DNA of 64,000 bases, from contig NC_026656.2 in NCBI RefSeq assembly GCF_000004075.3, positions 15,500,001 through 15,564,000 on the forward strand, given 5' to 3'. The stretch is from Cucumis sativus (Eukaryota; Streptophyta; Magnoliopsida; Cucurbitales; Cucurbitaceae). The stretch's first letter is position 1. Each line of letters begins with the position of its first letter. Both the position numbers and the translations under genes were made by a program. The notes below the pieces were generated by a model, which worked only from the letters and a program-made list of their open reading frames with translations, was not told where the DNA came from and did not search any database. Positions 35,699 to 47,687 of this stretch are shown piece by piece.

Positions 35699-38600
35699 TT
35701 CTATGGCCATTTCCTCTATAAGAGCAGACGAGAGAACTGGCAGCTGTATCACACTGCTACCTTGAGAATGATCCTTTAAGTTCTAGTTTCCAACAACATA
35801 ACATGTCTTCAACCGTTTACTTAAACTATGTCGTGAAAGAGGTCTATTTTCTAATAATAATCTACACAATATACTCTCGAATAATGAGGCACTATCATTT
35901 AATGCGACATAGCCGATATGGTTTCCTTCTCATGGATGATATAGCTGATATGGATTATAAATCAGGAGATTCAATTCTCTTCACAATGTAAGATATGTTA
36001 GCCATACAATGTGGATTCCATTTTTTTCTCTACATTAATCTTCAGATTCAGCCAATAATCATGGGACAGATTTGTTTCCTAAAACTGTTATTTGACTTCT
36101 GCGACAATGACAAATATTATCAAATAATGGAAGAAATAATCTTACATCAGGTTTGAGCACTCCGTTGCACTTTTGGCAGGTTGGAATACAGAAATCGTGC
36201 TCCCAAAATTTTTCATCGATTTCAATATCACCATCTGGCCTTTGCTTCATGCCAAAGCTCTTATCCGATCCTGGGTCTCCAACATCCAAACTTTCGATTG
36301 CTTCTGCCCACTGTAGCAAAATATATTTGCTGAAAGCTCAACCAGAAGTCATTCATAATCCACAATTTTTCACCTCTGATTGAAAAATAAATGATATAAA
36401 ATATGGAGTGGGGAACCAAAAGATGCTTTCTCTCAAGCCCTCATTTGGTAAACATTTTGTTTTTGGTTTTTGTTTTCGAAAAATTAAGCCTATAGACACT
36501 CATTCTACCTCCAACCTTTGTTATCTACATTCTACCAATGGTTTAAAAAAACCAAGCAAAAATTTGAAAACTAAAAAAAGTAGCTTTCATAACGTTGTTT
36601 TTGTTTGCAATTGTATTTAAGGAAGATGCAAATCATTGTAAAATATAGATAGAAAATAGGCTTAATTTTCAAAAACAAAAACAAAAAACGAAATGATTGC
36701 CAAACGAGGTTTTAGTAAATCAAAGTTCAAAAAAAAAAAAGGTGAAAAGCAGTAAGCTACAAGCTTCGATGCCCATCACAAATAACAACATTAAATTGTG
36801 TTTGCTATAACTTTTAGAATTTTTTTTTGAGTAAATCACTTGTCTTACAAGCACTTTTGGAGAATAAAGACTCAAGTGCTTTCCTTAAATTAATTTAAAG
36901 TGTTTTTCAAGTACTTATGGAATTTTCAAAGTCACTTTTGACTTTGTGACCATAGTCCATAAAGCAATTTTAGCCACTTCTCACAATTCCAAAAGTCATC
37001 TCAAACTCATTGTCAAAGTTCAAGTTAATACTACTTCATACGCCTATTGGCAGAAATATCTGAAAAAGGATCAGCAAACATTTCATTTCGTATTTTTGAG
37101 TTAGAAAGGTAAGTAAATCAGATGATCGTTACTCATAGACCAAACAGAACAAAACAAACCTTTGGGTTGAGAGCTTTCACTTGCTCCTGAAATGAATTCC
37201 TACAAATGGAAAAGCCGCACTCTAAACAAATTACAGAATACACTGTTCCATGTAATTCAAGTGGATCACTACCAGCACGGTGGTGCAACCTGGAATTAGA
37301 GTAGAAGTTTCAGTCCCACAAACTTCTTCAACATGCATCCCAGAGTTCATTATATGAAGAGTGGGTATCTGTCTCATCACCTATCAACGTTTTGAGTGAC
37401 CATTAAATTAATTCGGCCAACTTTTTCTAGAGATGCCAGAGATAAATGCGCAGGGCCAGGCTGTGCTTCTGTAAAACGTCTCCACCCTGCGTAACTCCTT
37501 GCCCAATACCGACGACGACTCCGTATTGAACGAACAAACTCCTGCTTCCATGAAAACCAAATATTTAAACTCATGAATATATGACAAATGTCAAAATATG
37601 ATGAACTATGTAAAAAATATGATGAACTAAGACTCTCCTCATTGTTAGTTATAGACTAGAATAAATGAGAGGATGCTCAAAAATGACTTTCTTTAAAAGG
37701 TATTCTCATCGTTAATTGTCTAAAAAAACATAATTAGGAGTGATATTTCCCAGCTTGATTTCTCACAACTACCATAGCTCTTCACCTTGTATTTGTGGAG
37801 GAAAAAAATAATTGATTCAAACAGAACCTAAGATTCTCAATATCCAGATGCCCACCATTGCTTCCAAATTGGCCTAGATCAATGCCTTCCCACAATGGAG
37901 GTGATGTGTCCTCTAAGTCGGTGTGGCCACAATCTTATATATATATATGCCTATTGTTGAACACCTATCAAATGGATCAAGTCCATTTTGGTGCGACTTT
38001 CAAAGTCAAAGATGAGAGCAGGAAAGCGTGTCCTTCCTTTCGTAGGCTACCTTTTTCCCTCATCCTTAATGAACTTTTGGACAGCTCAAGATTCATCTTC
38101 CTACCTATAGGCATAGCTTTCTAGATCTGTTCCCAAACTAGCCCTTGTTTTCAATCACTTCCATTGCAATGTTGATTCTTTTATCAAAAAATGTATATAA
38201 GGTGCTATTATCGATACTTTGTTTCTAAATGTCTATGAACTATCATCATAACAATGCAAAAAGAAGGTGTGACACATGCCTTCAGATCACCTGATGTGTA
38301 ATTGGTTTGAAACCAGAACTATAAGCTCCATTTGGACTGCAGCATAGAGAAATTTTTGCATTAGAAAAGAAAGGAAGGTGTGTGTTAAAGCAAAAGAAAA
38401 AGGTGTTAACCCAAATAATATAAGCATGTTCATTAACTAAGAAACAGAATGTGGCCAACTTAGAAGCCAAAAGTAAATTAACAGAAGTCTAAAAGGCAGT
38501 AGATTAACATTGGAAATTGACAATCCATACATACAAAAGTTTAGTTTGACTGGATGCTAGAACACAAAAACACTGTGTAACCAAGAATTTACTTGCCACT

Positions 38601-39719
38601 TATGCATTCATAAAGTGTGTTCAAACTAGAAAGCCTTTTCTCATTAGTCATTGGATTAATAGGAACTAGGGTATAAATGTTCTGAATGGGGAGGAAAAAA
38701 CAGATGAAGGATCAATTTTAGTAAAATTAATTTGCCAAGGGAAAATGAGTAGGTGTAGCCATTGGAGGGTAAATCCTGAAATGCTGTACAGCCCAGTTTA
38801 TAAGTGAATTAGAGCAGAAACAGAAGTAACAATCAACAAACACACTTGCTAATCAAGCAGATATTACATGCTACAAAAACTATATAGTAATAAAATTCTA
38901 AAGCAGAAAAAGTTTGCTTTGATCAGTTGGCAAACATCAAACCATATAAAGTAAGACAGTATACAATAACAAAGTCTCTGAACTGTAATATGCCATGCAC
39001 GAAAGTTTTCCTTCTATGTAACAAAGCTGCAAATGAACAAACGTGAGAGTTGGTTTTATGTGAACTTAGCAACATTTGTACACAAATCTAACTCTAAATG
39101 TCCATGTTTAATCATCACACAATTAAAACAACGCAGATGAAGAACAAATAAAAGGGGAAATGTTAGTACAGGAACAGCAGGGGATTTGAAACCTTCTATA
39201 ATCAGGAATTCCACATTCCGTACTTATCCCAGCTCCTGTCAATACCACAAGCTTGGAACTGCAGAATTCATAATAGCGTGAAACGAATAACGTGTGATGT
39301 TAAGAATTTATCATCCCAAAATGGATGTTGATTCAAAAGTATTAAGATAACAATAAAGGGAAATGATAAAGACCTGCGATCAAGAAAGTTATATAAAAGA
39401 TCAACATCCTTCATGCTAGGGGGGTCTGAATCAGGAACTAGCTGCTTGTCCCTTGTAAAGTTTTGGTGAGGCTTTTCTTCATTGATCGATGAGGAACTAA
39501 TGGAAATTTTACGTGACGCTTGGATATTCCTTGAGGAGCAAAATAGAGATATCAACAATCTTCCCTTTCTGAGCAATCGACAACTTTGCCCTCTATATTG
39601 AACAATATCTGTTATTGTTTAGAACAAAACAAGTTATAAAGTAATTTATTTTATACTCTTAAATAGTGAAACCACGAAATAGAATTTTTTTATGGAATAG
39701 AAGCTCACTTGCCTCCCAT
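34340..39719 (-). CDS. SRT2: NAD-dependent sirtuin, SRT2/SIRT4-like deacylase
   Basis: NAD+-dependent protein deacylase of the class II sirtuins; Arabidopsis SRT2 (At5g09230) is mitochondrial. Exons: 39719-39709, 39592-39374, 39258-39193, 38336-38291, 37541-37381, 37289-37160, 36310-36146, 35409-35282, 34577-34478, 34393-34340, giving 1080 nt and 359 aa. The NAD site GAGIST is at 85-90, with GIPDYRS after it. TQNVDR is at 163-168, the catalytic His in HG at 181, and the zinc ligands are C189/C192 and C256/C259. FFGDNVP, VLGSSVMTMSAYRLVR and IVNVGVTRAD follow. The N-terminus is uncertain. An 11-nt first coding exon (ATGGGAGGCAA) joined at the second possible acceptor (tatag at 39,593-39,597) gives an ATG-initiated frame. 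The acceptor used by the duplicate copy would leave this copy with TTG where the duplicate has ATG. Confidence 0.92.
34742..35087. mobile_element. Insertion-like segment bounded by ~26-bp direct repeats in an SRT2 intron
   Basis: The string agtttcaatttggatccta plus a degenerate tgatctta/gaatctta occurs at 34,742-34,768 and 35,062-35,088, bracketing ~293 bases. The insert ends ccaaatgccccc and holds A/T-rich repeats (tataatagttgg, aactattataacc, gcacctcaaac twice). It resembles a short non-autonomous insertion, but TIRs are weak and the direct repeat is longer than a normal TSD. Confidence 0.4.
35669..35698. repeat. Poly-C tract (C30) in an SRT2 intron
   Basis: Thirty consecutive C between coding exons 7 and 8 of SRT2, flanked by ggaaagtt and ttctatgg. 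Confidence 0.9.
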
Positions 39720-40807
39720 GATGTTTCCAAGTAAATTCCTTGTGGTTGAGGAAGACTACCATCCAAAAAAAATGAAAAGAAAAATAAAAAAGTCAAGAGA
39801 GAGAGAGAGAGAGAGAGAGATGGAGGATAAAAATGAAACCAAAACATAAGAAAACTTCAGTGGAAATTTTGGAGAAGATGGGTAGGGATGGAAATGAAAA
39901 TGTAAGAACATAAGACAGGAGAAGACAAAAGAACTACAACACTTGAGTGACATTTTTCATATACTGTTGTCCTTTTCTTTCTTTCTTTTTTATTTTTTAG
40001 ATGAAAACCAGCACTTTCCGAGAGAGTTAAAAAAATGCAAGAACATATTAGGCATATGAAAAATAATCCCACAAAAAGAATCGGGATAGGACAGACTCTA
40101 ATAACATCCGGCATCATATTACAAATTTACCACCAACATAACCTTACAATAACATTTGAACATCAGAAGATTAATAATAACAAAAAAAAAAGAACCAACT
40201 GTTTTCAAGGATAAAACAGTGAGCGTTCTGCTCTTTTCATGTATTTCAGCTGGAATTTTGAATTGAAATTCATGGCCAGCGGGGAAAAGGAATCACTGAC
40301 TCGCTATTCAAAGCTCAAAAGAAATTTACCAAGGAACAAAATTTGGCTATGATTCTTTAACTCTCTGTCTATCATGGAATATTTCGAATTAGACCAGAAG
40401 ATAACTACTAATGGATACCGCCAAAATTACAGTGAGATAAAATCTTCCACTTGACACATTACCATTAGTAAAACATGAGGATGCACCACCAGCCAAAGAC
40501 AAGCATTTTTTACTCAGCAAGATGTTCATTTAACAAAAGTTCAATTAATCCTACTTCCTAGTGAATGTTATCCATTTCTTTTCAGATAGCAGCAGAGCAT
40601 TTCTCCTTCCTTTTTCATCAATTCTACAGTGCCCCGTTCTTCAAATTATAAGTTTTGAAACCCAATTCAGGAACTACAAAGCAAAGGTAACCCAAGAAGA
40701 TACAATACTATGAATGCACGAAGATGAGTAAATCCATAGCAATGGAACCTAAACCTATTGAATTAAGCATAGAAAATTCACATAGTGCAATTAGACAAAT
40801 ATCTTAT
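38200..40807 (-). repeat. SRT2 5'-half duplication, source copy
   Basis: Intron and exon sequence from inside SRT2 intron 4 up to ~1.1 kb upstream of the coding start aligns along its length with 43,610-46,195. Matching landmarks include the exon 4/intron 4 junction, exon 3, exon 2, the cctcccatgatgtttcc exon, and gaattaagcatagaaaattc at 40,760 versus 46,150. Divergence is clearly visible (many substitutions and indels), so it is not recent. Confidence 0.85.
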
Positions 40808-41926
40808 CTTTGGGGCATAAACCCATCACAGATTCCCGAGAAATGAAACGAACAAAAAATTACTGAATGCAAAAGACATGTAAATTCAATAATCAAATCG
40901 GGAAGTAGAGGGAGAGTGGAGCATACGCAGAAGGGTCGATGGAAAGGCAAGCTGATGAACATGGGGATCGTTCAGAATGAATTTTCAATGAGCAAAACAG
41001 AATCTCCCGGGAAATTCAAAAATTTTCTTATATGGGAAAGCTGAGGAAGACGGAATAGAGAGGCGGTGAGTGATAGGTCGGAAATTGAAACATCAGATTG
41101 GACTCTCGAGTAAGGATTTAGACACGGTTCTAATTTGGGATATTCGTCATACTCCACGTTGCATTGCTTTCCACCGGCTGTTCAATTAATCTATCATTTC
41201 TTTTATTCAGTACAGTTAGAGTGGATCATTATTAAAAGTGCAAAAGTAGTTAAAAGAGATTGACCCAAATGAGATAAAAGAAATGCAACCTATTCCAGTT
41301 TTAAAATCAAGAGTTAATACGTTGGTGATAAAAGAAATTCATCCTAAATAGTTGGATGTAAGAAGAGTGCACTTCGGGTGCAAAGTTATTTGAAGATAGA
41401 CAATAAAAGATGCAAGCTTCAATAGTTTTAAAGTTGATTATTTGGCCAATTCTTCGTGCTACCAAAATGATTATCGTTAGTTTAGTAAATTTTCAAACTA
41501 ACCTCAATCACTAAAGAGTACAAGGTTTTTATTCTTTGTTTTTCTAAATAAATTGTCTGATTTGCATTTTTCCAAACTGACACGACTCGAACCTTTTCTC
41601 AACCGATCATATTTAACATAATTAATTTTAGTCGATCGGTTCAAGTTTTCAGTCTATCATGTTTACCATTGAATTGAAATAAATAACAGACATTGAAATG
41701 AATGGATAGTAGGCAATGTAAAACCTTGGGCATTGTGGCTAATTAGCATCGTTATTGACTAAGACATAGGCAATTAATTCAAGAAGGTTTTAAGAGGCTC
41801 AACTATACAAAATGTCCTCAATCCATATGTTTGATACCCGTTGTGTTCTTTCAACATCTATAGAGTTTAACTTCACATGCAATCTTCAACTTTGTATTGG
41901 AAAATAATATTCACGTGATTTGATCT
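39720..41926. other. SRT2 5' leader/promoter region and PPD2 3' flank
   Basis: Likely 5'-UTR exons and introns of SRT2 lie here: an acceptor-like tag|TCTTCCTCAACC occurs upstream of the ATG exon, and a GC-richer block at 40,920-41,160 could be the first non-coding exon. A (CT/GA)n tract is at ~39,798-39,820. The interval 41,160-41,926 is AT-rich 3' flank of PPD2 with no gene seen. Confidence 0.45.
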
Positions 41927-43482
41927 TTATGAGGAAGGGGCTGCATCGAAGGAATGAAGAACTTGCTCCAACATCATTCTTTTTTGTGAATCAAGAGGGC
42001 TCTCTGGTTTGTCAGAGTGAGAAATGTTAAGAATGTAAAGCTTCTTAGAAGCCACAAAAGCAGCGGAAAAAATTCGCTTCATTCCTCCTCTAGTGCTATC
42101 CACCGTGTACTCAAACTCATACACTTGTAAACCTCCCTCCCCAGATCTCTCTGCAACACCAACCACTGCAGCATCCTTTGTACTTTCCTATATTCATACA
42201 AAAATCAGCCCAGAGATGGTGTATGAACCAAACACAATTATGGTTATGTTTACATATATAAGAGATAATTTTATTGATTGAATGAAATATCTAAACACAT
42301 CCAATGGTATAAAATGGACCAACCGTAGGTATATAAAAGATGTTTCCAATTTGTACAAAGGAAAGAAAAACTATGGCTTTTCCTATGTTAACTACTTAAA
42401 ATCCTAAAGAAAAATATGGATAGATTTTTGCCTATTCAATTACTGGCTAATTATCTCTTCCAATATTGAAAGTTTACAGACCAAATATACAAATTTGTTG
42501 AAAATTCCAGGAATAAATTAGTGCTCTTAAGCTCCTTGAATAATCTAAATTCAAGTTTCAATATTTACATTTTTCGCTATTTTTAAAACTTCATCTGCTT
42601 TTGATAAAAAATTTCAAAACTTCATCTTAAATCTTGGTTTGAAACCTCAGCAAGACAGTCCTTTTAAGAGGAAAGACGAGCAAATCATCACAATTCACAA
42701 CAAAGATCACGAGTTAAAAAGGCGTTCATGCTTCAAACTCAATAATATATGTTGTTTCTTTTTTAAAAAAACAAACAAACTCAAGAATTAATTTTTGCTA
42801 GCATTTCAAAGAAACCAACAAGCATCGTAATTCACAGGCAACATTCACAAGAATAAATGAGAACCTCACTCTGTGCATCAATTAGTCATTACCTTTCGCT
42901 TTTCGGCCTGTATAAGTTTGTCAGCTACAAATTGAGGAGTTCCAAACTCCCCAAGACTTGTAAGACGAACAGGGTTCACTACAACACCAACATTGTTGCT
43001 TCCCTTATTCCCCTCTTCAAACAAAACTGTTGCCCCTGCCTTATCAACCTTTCTCCAGCACACAATTTCAGAAAATGTTTAGTTAAAAGAAAATAATGTT
43101 TCGATGCTAGTTGAAAGAGAGAGGGCTAAAAACCTTAACCCAAGAAGATGGTCGAAGAAGAGTAAAACCCTCCTTTGAATCTGTGTATCTCTCAAGCTCG
43201 AAATCTTCAGCAAAAACTGCCGAAGAAATGCTTGTTGAAAATCCATAAAAGAACAGTGAAAGAATAGAAACGTTCATGGCTCTCCTGCTAGTAACAAGAG
43301 CGAATTTGTGCTCAAGTGGCTGCTTCCCAGTATGTGTTCTTGGGTCACAGAAGCACTGTGCTGCAAAAAAGAGAATTAGATCCTGGGTGAAGATAATATG
43401 CCTTTTTTCTTAATGAGAAAACATAGTTTGGATGAAGGAAACGTGGATGTGGAAAAGCAAAAGATAGAGAGAGCATCCACAT
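41927..43482 (-). CDS. PPD2: PsbP domain-containing protein 2, thylakoid lumen
   Basis: PsbP-fold lumen protein of chloroplasts; the Arabidopsis homologue is PPD2 (At2g28605). The exact role is unknown. Exons: 43482-43443 (tentative), 43360-43134, 43048-42893, 42187-41927, giving 684 nt and 227 aa, close to the Arabidopsis length I recall (232). Core motifs: ELERYTDSKEGFTLLRPSSW, VLFEEGNKGSNNVGVVVNPV, FGTPQFVADKLIQAEKRK, TVDSTRGGMKRIFSAAFV and the C-terminal MMLEQVLHSFDA. A hydrophobic stretch VSILSLFFYGFSTSISSAVFA fits a lumen-targeting signal. Exon 1 is the weakest call: the donor CAC|GTTTCC is poor and the intron is only 82 bases, but it gives the right phase and a start resembling the family. 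It lies between SRT2 and its truncated duplicate on the same strand. Confidence 0.88.
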
Positions 43483-43609
43483 TACTAAGTTATGAAATTT
43501 CCTTAGAATTAGGATTTTCAATACACGAGAATTCACTCAATATTAAATAAATACGAATGGAAAGACAACTTTTGATGACACCATTAACCAAAAATAGTAC
43601 ATACTACAC

Positions 43610-46195
43610 TATAATCGATATTTTGTTTCTAAATCTCTAGGTAATAAAAATCATCAATACAATGCAAAAAGAATGTATGACACGTGCCTTCAGATCACCT
43701 GATGTGCAATAGGTCTGTCACCAGAACTATAAGCTCCATTCGGACTGCAGCATAGAGAAACTTTTGCATTAGAAAAGAAAGGCATGTGTGTGTTACAAAA
43801 GAAAAATTACACGATAACATTATGACAAAAAGATGTTAACCAAATAGTGCAAAACATGTTCATCAACTGAGAAACAGAAAACAATTTTCAAATCAACGCA
43901 ATGCCAGTTTAAGAAGCCATAAACAAATTAACAGAAGTCTTGAAGAAAGCAGATATTATGACCTTGAAAATTGACAATCTATGTATACAAAATTTTTGTT
44001 TGACTAGATGCTAACAGAACACAAAAGCATGTGTACACAAGAATTTACTTGCCAGTATATGTATTCATAAAATGTGTTCAAATTAGGAAGCCTTTTCTCA
44101 TTGGATTAATAGGACGTAGACCATTAATGTTCTGAATGGGGAGGGGAAAACGGATAGGGAGAAACAATAGCAAATTTAGTTTGCAAAGGGAAAATGAGCA
44201 AGTGAGGTCTTTTTTAGGGTAAAAGTCCTGAAATGTTGAACATTGAACAGCACTGCAGTTACAAATGAACTACAGCCGAAACATAAGTATCGATCAACTA
44301 TACTTGTCAATCAAGCAGCCATTACATGCTACAAAAACAGAAAATGTTTACTTGGATCAGTTGGCAAACTACAAATCATATATAGTAAGACGACATACAC
44401 TAACAAAGTCCCTGAGCTGTAATATGCCATGTATGAAAGTTTTCCTTCTGTGTATCAAAGCTTTTGTATGAACAAACATAAGAGGTGGCCTTCAACTGAA
44501 CTTAGCAACATTTCTACGCAAATCTAAGTCTCAACACAAAGGTTTACTGTTTAATCATCTCACAATTAAAACAAACACATAAGAACAAAAAAAGGTGAAA
44601 TATTAGAATAAGGAAGGGAAGATTAAACCTTTTATAATCAGGAATTCCACATTCCATACTTATTCCAGCTCCTGTCGATATCACAAGCTTTGATCTGCAT
44701 AATGCATAATAGCACAACACAAATGACATGTGATGTTAACGATTTATCATCCCCGAAGAATTTTTGTTGATTAAAAAATTTTGAGATGCCAACAAAGGTA
44801 TGTCAATAAACCTTAGATCAAGAAAATTATATAAAAAATCAACATCCTTCAAGCTAGGGGGTTCTGAATCAGGTGCGACCTTCTCATCCCTCAGGAAGTT
44901 TTGGTGAGTTTTTTCTCCATTGATTGATGAGAAACTAACTGAAATGTTACGTGATGTTTGAACATTCCTTGAGGAGCAATAAAGAGATATCAAGCATCTT
45001 CCCTTCCTGTGCAATCGCCAACTTTGCCCAATAGGTTGAGCAGTATCTGTTATTGTTTTGAACAAAATAGTGATTGAGTCATTTATTTGATACTATTAAA
45101 TAGTGAATCCAAGACATCAGAATTTTCTAATGGAATAGAAGCTCACTTGCCTCCCATGATGTTTCCATCTAACTTCCTTGCAAAGGAGGAAGACTACAAT
45201 TCAAAAAGAAAAGGAAATAAATAACAGAAATTGTTTTGAAAAACGTTAAAAACGAAACCAAATCATAAGAAAATTTCATTGATAGCTTGGAAGAAGATGG
45301 TTGAGATGGAAATGAAAATGTAAGAACGTAAGATGAACAAAAGAAGGGAGACCGGCAATACTTGAGTGGTATTTTTATATGCTTTCCTTTGTTTTCTTTT
45401 CTTTTTGTATGAAAACCCAAACTTTCCATGAGAAGAAAAAATGAAAATAATAGTAATACATTCAGCATTCGAAAAAGAAGCCTACAAAAATAGTAGACGC
45501 TAATAACATCCAATTCCAAGCATCATATTATAAGTTCTTACTCAAAAACTCACTGGCACAATCTTGCGATAACATCCTAACATCAAAAAATTAATAATAA
45601 CAAAAACATGACCAACTTTTTTCAAGCATAGTACTGTACGTCTGCAAGAGTTCTTCTCTGTTTATGTATTTTGGCTGGAATTTTAAAGAAAAACTCACGG
45701 CCAACAAGGAAAAGGAATCACCAACTCACGATCCAAGGCTTAAAAAGAATTTACTAAGAAACAAAACTTGATTATAGTTCTCTAACTTTCTATCTATTGT
45801 GGATTTTGAATTAAGCCAAAGAAAATTAATACAACCAGATTAATTTTTACTCAGCAAGATGCTTATTAAACACAAGTCAAATACCAATGTATTTCCAGCA
45901 CTAAGAACTCATTTCTGAAGTGCTAGCAACTAATCCTACCTCCTAGTGAATGTTATTCATTTCTTTTCAGATAGCATCGGAGCATTTCTACTACATTTTT
46001 CTTCAATTCCCGGTGTTTCATCAAATCATAAGAATTGAAACCCAAATCAGGAACTACATTGCAAAAGGTAACCTGAGAAGATACGATAGTAGAAAATATG
46101 ATACTATTCATAACAGTGGAGCCCAACTACTGTTGTGGAAACATCTTGAATTAAGCATAGAAAATTCACATAATTCAATTACACAGATATCTTTG
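43610..46195 (-). pseudogene. Truncated duplicate of SRT2 (exons 1-4 only)
   Basis: A partial copy of the neighbouring SRT2. Exon equivalents: 45168-45147 (ATGGAAACATC...), 45046-44812, 44694-44629, 43744-43699, all with intact splice sites and agreeing phases, giving ~123 codons. The copy keeps the NAD-binding GAGIS motif, but the following segment reads GISMECGIPDYK, with Lys where SRT2 has Arg. Exon 4 also differs (SSGDRPIAHQ against SSGFKPITHQ). No equivalents of exons 5-10 exist: the catalytic His, NVD and zinc ligands are absent. Reading past exon 4 meets TGA within three codons. Similarity ends ~130 bases before the PPD2 ATG. It is probably a pseudogene, though an N-terminal fragment could still be transcribed. 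Confidence 0.88.
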
Positions 46196-47687
46196 AACAA
46201 GAAGAACGAATAACAGACAAATGACTTATGATGAGGCCAGAGGGGGATTCTTTCCTTCAATGTAGATTATGGAACGCCGCCTCTCGCCAGGAACTTAAAT
46301 GAGTAAGTCTAATGTAAAGGTATTTATAATATGCTTGATCAAGTCGATTTTGCATTTCCCACATCCAAAAGTCTGAATTTACAGAACTTAAAATCTCTAA
46401 ACAGAGAAGGTTGTCCATATATTAACGGATTGCAGGGGATTTCAATGCTCATGATTTCCGAATACATCAGTACCATGCGGGGAGGGGGCAAAATTAGAAC
46501 AATTCAAAGGAATGCCACACGAATAAAGCACCCAAATATCGAAAATTCAGTTTCCACAACAGAATGCAACTACCACTGAACCGTAAGAGTTTACATCATG
46601 CTCGAAAACCACAAATCATCAGAAGAATTCACCTAATAAAGGGTTGAAAAGAGGAAGAAAGAAGAACATAATTGAAAAGAATATGAAGCAGAGAGATTGA
46701 AAATGGAGGAATACATGGAAGAATTGTAGGTTGGATGGAAACTGGATGAGAATCGCCATAGCTCAAAGCGATTGGTTAGACTTCCACGTCGATTTCTTTT
46801 CGAACACTGATTTTGAACTCTGCCTCACATTAGCTCGCGGGTGTTTGCTTTTGCCCCCACCAACCAATAATATCGATATCCAAATTTTAAAAATACACTT
46901 TTATAAAGTTCTTATATGTATAAGTTAAGTAAAACTAAGAAAACAGCTATACGAAGGGGATCTATTTTTCTCCTTGTGAGTTTAAAACTTTGAATTTATA
47001 GTAATAAAACATCCAAATAAAATTATCTGCATACATGTGTTATAATTATAAGAAAAAATTGAAGAAAATGTCTATCTATAAAAACAAAATGAGGTTTTTT
47101 CAAAAAAATAAAACAATCTATTTACATTCCACATAGAAAAGATCATTAAAAACTTTATTACACTTAATCAGATGACAATTTGATAATGGTAAATTATTAC
47201 ACTAACAATCATATGGTAAATTATTACACTTACTCCAAAGACAAATTTGATGATATTTGATAACAATCATATGGTAATACAAAGCATATAATTGTTACCA
47301 ATGGTCATAAATCTTCTGGTTGCCTACTAAATTATTTTCATAAATAGTAAGCTAATAGAGCTGACATTTACATTATGGCACAAAATGAGAGAATAAACCT
47401 TTTCTTAAGAACTACACTTCCTATTTTTCACTTTTTGATTACTCTATTAGTAGAAGAACAAACTGAAACATAAGGGGATTTCAAATAGAATCTCGGTTAA
47501 CCATTACAAAAACAGAAAAGATCTATATTAGAAAATATGGAGAACCCCAATTTCGACCAAAACACTGTAAGTGCAGAGTCAAGTTTTATACTCAAAATGT
47601 TAAGTAAAACAGAAGGATACAGACAGAAGAGTAATAACAATTAATTGCTTGCAAGATCTTAGGTGTAGTAGAAGAAACGGCTCCTCC
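46196..47687. other. Intergenic region upstream of the SRT2 duplicate, 3' flank of eIF6
   Basis: The GC-richer 46,690-46,860 block may be the old promoter of the duplicated SRT2 copy. The remainder is AT-rich with a repeated atggtaaattattacact-like string near 47,190-47,230. No gene seen. Confidence 0.45.

Noticed and set aside
43345-43536. Continuous 63-codon minus-strand ORF at the PPD2 5' end
   Set aside because: Read without splicing it runs out of phase with the PsbP coding exon and stops. Only the segment from the internal ATG with a short intron fits, and that part is included tentatively in PPD2.
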